Assembly: GCA_945871815.1 (NCBI GenBank)
Contig: CAMBXM010000026.1
Coordinates: forward strand, 1-32,827
From: Singulisphaera sp. GP187
GTDB taxonomy: Bacteria > Planctomycetota > UBA1135 > UBA2386
Length of the DNA: 32,827 nucleotides
Reading direction: 5' to 3'
How positions within the stretch are numbered: position 1 is the first letter of the stretch; each line of letters starts with the position of its first letter. A program made the translations under genes and the position numbers. The notes beneath the pieces were generated by a model. It was not told the DNA's origin, searched no databases, and was given only the letters and a program-made list of their open reading frames with translations. Below, piece by piece: positions 31,501-32,827 of the stretch.

Positions 31501-32019
31501 TCATCGAAGCCAGGAAACCAACGCCGCGCGATCCGCTGCGTCCCCGACAATGCCCTGAAGGATCAGACGATCGACCGCTACCGGCCGGTCGATCCAGATG
31601 GAAGACAGGAGATCGAGCAGGACGACGCGGAGTTCTGGGTCCAGCGCCCCCAGCTCCAAGGCCGGGAGCACCACTGCGGCAGCTTGGAGTTCCATTCGCC
31701 CAGGGACAGTCGGGAGGGGCGGCGAACGCCGTTGGACCAGACTGCCATCAGACAAGAGTCGCCACTCCACGGCAGCCTCGGGCACCGTGCCAGGACGGTC
31801 GCAAAGCACGATCGAATGGACGGCGAAGCCGCGATCCAGCACGGGGGACGCGACGTTTTCCAGGCCGAGGTCCGCGGCGGCGGCCTCACGCAGTTCCGAG
31901 CGCGTGCGCGCCTCGGCCTCGTGCTGCCGAAACCACACTTCGAGCCCACCGATAGCGATTGCTGCACAAGCCGCCACGAAAACGAGCTTTCCCACGACAC
32001 TTCGTGGCCACACAGTCAT
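31501..32019 (-). CDS. Small membrane-anchored protein of unknown function, coupled to maf
   Basis: The 172-aa protein starts at the ATG at 32019, which overlaps the maf stop by four bases. One N-terminal membrane segment (about 11-29, LVFVAACAAIAIGGLEVWF) is followed by a periplasmic region without cysteines in a recognisable pattern. Two hydrophobic stretches at about 100-145 (AAAVVLPALELGALDPELRV) could be helices of a soluble domain. No known family; its only clue is translation together with maf. Confidence 0.7.
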   Translation of the reverse strand: MTVWPRSVVGKLVFVAACAAIAIGGLEVWFRQHEAEARTRSELREAAAADLGLENVASPVLDRGFAVHSIVLCDRPGTVPEAAVEWRLLSDGSLVQRRSPPLPTVPGRMELQAAAVVLPALELGALDPELRVVLLDLLSSIWIDRPVAVDRLILQGIVGDAADRAALVSWLR

Positions 32020-32606
32020 TCGGGCCCCGCATTCAGCAGGTGCCTGACTGCTGCCAAACTGAGGCCCACTACGGTGTCGAAGGATCCCTCGACGAGGCTG
32101 ACGAACGACTGCGCGTCATCCTGGATGCCGTAAGCACCGGCCTTGCCGCGCCATTCGCCACTGTCGAGGTAGGCTCGCAACGCCTCTTCGTCCACCGGTC
32201 GGCACGACACCGTCGAGGTTGTGAGGTGTTCGCGGAAACAACCTGACGCAGCGTCGACGAGACAGTGCGCTGTGTGCACCTGATGCACTCTGCCGGCCAA
32301 CCGACGCAGAAGCAGGTCCGCGTGATGCCGATCGAGTGCCTTGGGGATCTCCGCGCCATCGAGGTCCACCACCGTATCCACACCAAGGATCGGGGCCTTC
32401 ACCCCGCGCGGCGCCACCGCCAGCGTTGCTTTGCTGCGCGCTCGTTCCACGGCGCGCTGCTTCGGCGGACCACAAGCCTCCGGCTCCGGGCCAGGCACGC
32501 CGATCACGAACGGGATCCCAGCCGCGGCCAATAGGGCGCTGCGACGAGGTGACGTCGACGCCAGCACAAGGACTGGGCGAGCACCAACGTGGAGATCCCG
32601 GCGCAT
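32016..32606 (-). CDS. maf: Maf-like nucleoside triphosphate pyrophosphatase
   Basis: Maf proteins hydrolyse non-canonical or pyrimidine nucleoside triphosphates to monophosphates. From the ATG at 32606 the protein is 196 aa. STSPRR (17-22) is the signature near the N-terminus. GVDTVV (75-80) corresponds to the usual ADTVV motif with Val for Ala. GKAGAYGIQ (155-163) and FDTVVGL (176-182) are typical of the C-terminal half. The frame is open to 32663 but that leader lacks Maf character. It overlaps the next gene by four bases. Confidence 0.93.
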   Translation of the reverse strand: MRRDLHVGARPVLVLASTSPRRSALLAAAGIPFVIGVPGPEPEACGPPKQRAVERARSKATLAVAPRGVKAPILGVDTVVDLDGAEIPKALDRHHADLLLRRLAGRVHQVHTAHCLVDAASGCFREHLTTSTVSCRPVDEEALRAYLDSGEWRGKAGAYGIQDDAQSFVSLVEGSFDTVVGLSLAAVRHLLNAGPE

Positions 32607-32682
32607 CCGGGGATCATACTCCGACCCAGGGCGCGGCGTGCAATGGGTGGCAACAACCGACATGCCTAACGGCGACGACGAC

Positions 32683-32827
32683 TCAACCCACCGCGCGGGG
32701 AGCCAAGTCGGGTAGGCACTTCAACCGCGCTTCTTCGAGCTTGGCAGGAGTCGCGCCAGGATGCAGGCCGGCGATAGCGCGTGCGCAAGGTTTGGCTTGC
32801 CCGTTGGCAGATCCGGACCAACTTCGA
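32683..32827 (-). CDS. Possible 3' end of a gene starting outside the window
   Basis: One frame runs from the window edge to a TGA at 32683 and ends PAKLEEARLKCLPDLAPRAVG, a helical, protein-like tail. A second frame ends at 32721 with a different tail and is nearly as plausible, so the reading frame is uncertain. No function can be given. Confidence 0.25.
   Translation of the reverse strand, partial: RSWSGSANGQAKPCARAIAGLHPGATPAKLEEARLKCLPDLAPRAVG

Overview
The window is GC-rich, gene-dense bacterial chromosome with no mobile element, CRISPR array, tRNA or rRNA that I can see. Several features fit a planctomycete-like (Planctomycetota) lineage. Signal peptides repeatedly end in an AQ or PAQ-type site. 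Lipoproteins and large TPR-type envelope proteins are abundant. Cytochrome c maturation is of the ResB/CcsA type. Most genes lie on the minus strand and many overlap by 1-4 bases. The taxonomic guess is an inference from style, not a marker-gene assignment.

Layout. 1-1147 (-): tail-less fragment of a small secreted protein, then a rhomboid-type membrane protease. 1216-2058 (+): a FolD-like folate enzyme lacking the usual catalytic lysine. 2059-2560: gene-free convergent gap. 2561-7556 (-): a coupled three-gene unit of a triple-repeat lipoprotein, ResB and CcsA/ResC. 7705-14235 (-): an isoprenoid/cofactor block containing a membrane-anchored protein, farnesyl-PP synthase (ispA), dxs (TTG start), a possible 36-aa coupled ORF, nadK, tatA and a long-chain polyprenyl-PP synthase. 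14315-19209 (-): three uncharacterised envelope or secreted proteins, one of them a lipoprotein with a C-terminal HExxH motif. They are separated by a 769-bp gap rich in hairpins, including a long terminator-like one. 19315-21081 (+): a TPR-like lipoprotein. 21115-25152: a GNAT acetyltransferase (-), a small unknown protein (+), then a DUF255/thioredoxin-like protein and a HIT protein in one coupled minus-strand unit. 25258-27011 (-): an actin-like ATPase preceded by a coiled-coil protein, the best candidate here for an undescribed system. 27286-28295: ssb (-) divergent from a PilZ-domain protein (+). 28366-32606 (-): Maf, a small anchored protein, rpmE, prfA, a membrane protein and prmC, a translation-termination cluster. 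The last 145 bases may carry the tail of another minus-strand gene.

Functional links. ispA, dxs and the polyprenyl-PP synthase together cover isoprenoid entry, the C15 intermediate and a quinone or lipid-carrier side chain. resB and ccsA export and attach haem to c-type cytochromes. prfA and prmC pair a release factor with the enzyme that methylates its GGQ glutamine. The actin-like and coiled-coil genes look like a filament former and its partner. All functional statements rest on motifs read by eye; no database search was run.
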